Of a stretch of 6,696 nt of DNA, positions 5,915 to 6,696 are shown piece after piece (within the stretch, counting starts at the first letter, position 1; each line of letters begins with the position of its first letter). The DNA lies in assembly GCA_934371915.1 (NCBI GenBank), contig CAKROE010000113.1, positions 1-6,696 of the forward strand. The letters run 5' to 3'. The position numbers and the translations under genes were made by a program. The DNA comes from an uncultured Blautia sp. Lineage in GTDB: Bacteria; Bacillota; Clostridia; Lachnospirales; Lachnospiraceae. Below the pieces are notes generated by a model that made no database searches, was not told the DNA's origin, and was given only the letters and a program-made list of their open reading frames with translations.

Positions 5915-6667
5915 CTATTGGTAACGTGATAATTTTACACTGTAGCGACCTTTTCTGGTCTGTCCGGAAATGCCTTCATAGCGAAAACGTCCCTTGCCGC
6001 GGACGGAAATAATATCACCGTCTTTGGGCTCATACCCATTCGAAGTGATCAGTTTGCCGTTTACGAAGACCTGTCCGCCCTCGATGAAGGAAACCATGCT
6101 GCTGCGGGAAGTCTGAAAAGCAAGCCCGATCAGGGTATCCAGACGTACAGAGGCACATGTACCGCTGATCATTTCAAAATGAGGTGTCGGAAAATGTTCC
6201 GGATTGTCAACTCTGGAAATTTTCATAGCGGTATGACGTACGCGGGTGAGATTTTCGATGATATAATCTGCAATCTTATTGTGACAGAATATCCAGGCTG
6301 TGTGATCCTGTACAAGGATATCCCCGATTACGGAACGTTCAATACCGAGATTGAGGACGGCTCCCAGAAAGTCACGATGTGTCAGTGTTTCGGAAAATTT
6401 GGCTGCCAGAGGTTCAATTTTAAGACAAGTGATCGGGTATTCCCACGGAAACAAAAGAGCATCAGGATGAAATGCCACCATCTGACGCTCTGCTTGCTCA
6501 TAACCGCCTGAGCATTCTGTGATTACGCCCGGCATCTGATTCTTTTGTTCATTTACAATATTTTGTTCGTTTAAATTAAGAAAATCCGAAAAGGTGACAA
6601 TATCTCTCTGATAAGAGAGATTTGCCAGTTCCCGGATCCTCTTGATAAAGAATTCGTCTTTGTTCAT
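5915..6667 (-). CDS. ylmH: YlmH-family S4-domain RNA-binding protein
   Basis: The 250-residue protein matches the YlmH family. The N-terminal half has the family stretch LTHRDFLGAVLNLGIERSVI (95-114) and a following IGDILVQDHTAWIFC segment. An S4 RNA-binding domain follows at about 174-230, with VRLDTLIGLAFQTSRSSM, VFVNGKLI and PKDGDIISVRGKGRFRY. The C-terminal tail is basic (QTRKGRYSVKLSRYQ). In B. subtilis, YlmH binds ribosomes and has been linked to ribosome-associated quality control; the gene sits in the sepF/divIVA cell-division neighbourhood. The ATG at 6665-6667 has AGGAT (6678-6682) about 10 nt upstream, a weaker site than those of its neighbours. Its frame stays open to the window edge, so a slightly earlier start cannot be fully excluded. 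It is the first gene of the visible operon, but genes further upstream may belong to it. Confidence 0.92.
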   Translation of the reverse strand: MNKDEFFIKRIRELANLSYQRDIVTFSDFLNLNEQNIVNEQKNQMPGVITECSGGYEQAERQMVAFHPDALLFPWEYPITCLKIEPLAAKFSETLTHRDFLGAVLNLGIERSVIGDILVQDHTAWIFCHNKIADYIIENLTRVRHTAMKISRVDNPEHFPTPHFEMISGTCASVRLDTLIGLAFQTSRSSMVSFIEGGQVFVNGKLITSNGYEPKDGDIISVRGKGRFRYEGISGQTRKGRYSVKLSRYQ

Positions 6668-6696
6668 TGCTTTTAATATCCTGCTCTTACGGACGG
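6668..6696. other. Sequence upstream of ylmH at the window edge
   Basis: Only 29 bases remain. They hold the weak Shine-Dalgarno of ylmH (minus strand AGGAT, 6678-6682). Two minus-strand frames close here with TAA (6673-6675 and 6687-6689); either could be the end of an upstream gene, but there is too little sequence to tell. No promoter is visible. Confidence 0.3.

Overview
The window looks like a piece of a Firmicutes chromosome, most likely from Clostridia and plausibly Lachnospiraceae. The reasons are the strong AGGAGG-type ribosome binding sites about 6-8 nt before almost every start, AT-rich intergenic DNA around moderate-GC genes, a clostridial-type cytidylate-kinase-like protein, and the Firmicutes pairing of ylmH with lspA and an rluD-type gene. 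The family assignment is inference from gene content; no rRNA or other marker is present. Coding density is very high, no gap reaches 300 bases, and no rRNA, tRNA, CRISPR array or insertion sequence was seen.

Layout. Positions 1-889 (+) hold the C-terminal two thirds of an MgtE-type magnesium transporter whose start lies left of the window. Everything else is on the minus strand. Reading from right to left in the direction of transcription, there is a tight cluster of four genes: an S4-domain YlmH protein (6667-5915), 3-dehydroquinate synthase aroB (5897-4806), lipoprotein signal peptidase lspA (4809-4288) and an RluD-family pseudouridine synthase (4284-3370). Gaps are 17 nt, a 4-nt ATGA overlap, and 3 nt, so this is almost certainly one operon. 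Next comes a cytidylate-kinase-like P-loop protein (3306-2665) with its own good promoter and a strong terminator (2584-2641). Then D-aminoacyl-tRNA deacylase dtd (2510-2064) follows, with an extended -10 promoter squeezed against that terminator. Last is a complete tyrosine recombinase (1950-886) that ends tail-to-tail against mgtE, the two stop codons sharing one TTAA.

Functional picture. Most of the window is housekeeping: translation quality and RNA modification (ylmH, rluD-type, dtd), envelope maturation (lspA), aromatic amino acid precursor synthesis (aroB) and Mg2+ uptake (mgtE). The recombinase is the only gene with an accessory flavour. All its catalytic residues are present, but no att site, tRNA target, excisionase or phage/ICE gene accompanies it here, so it may be a resident chromosomal recombinase rather than the edge of an element. 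I see no clear evidence of a new multi-gene system. The most worthwhile leads are the recombinase with its repeat-containing leader, the kinase-like protein of unproven substrate, and aroB sitting inside an otherwise familiar ylmH/lspA/rluD neighbourhood.
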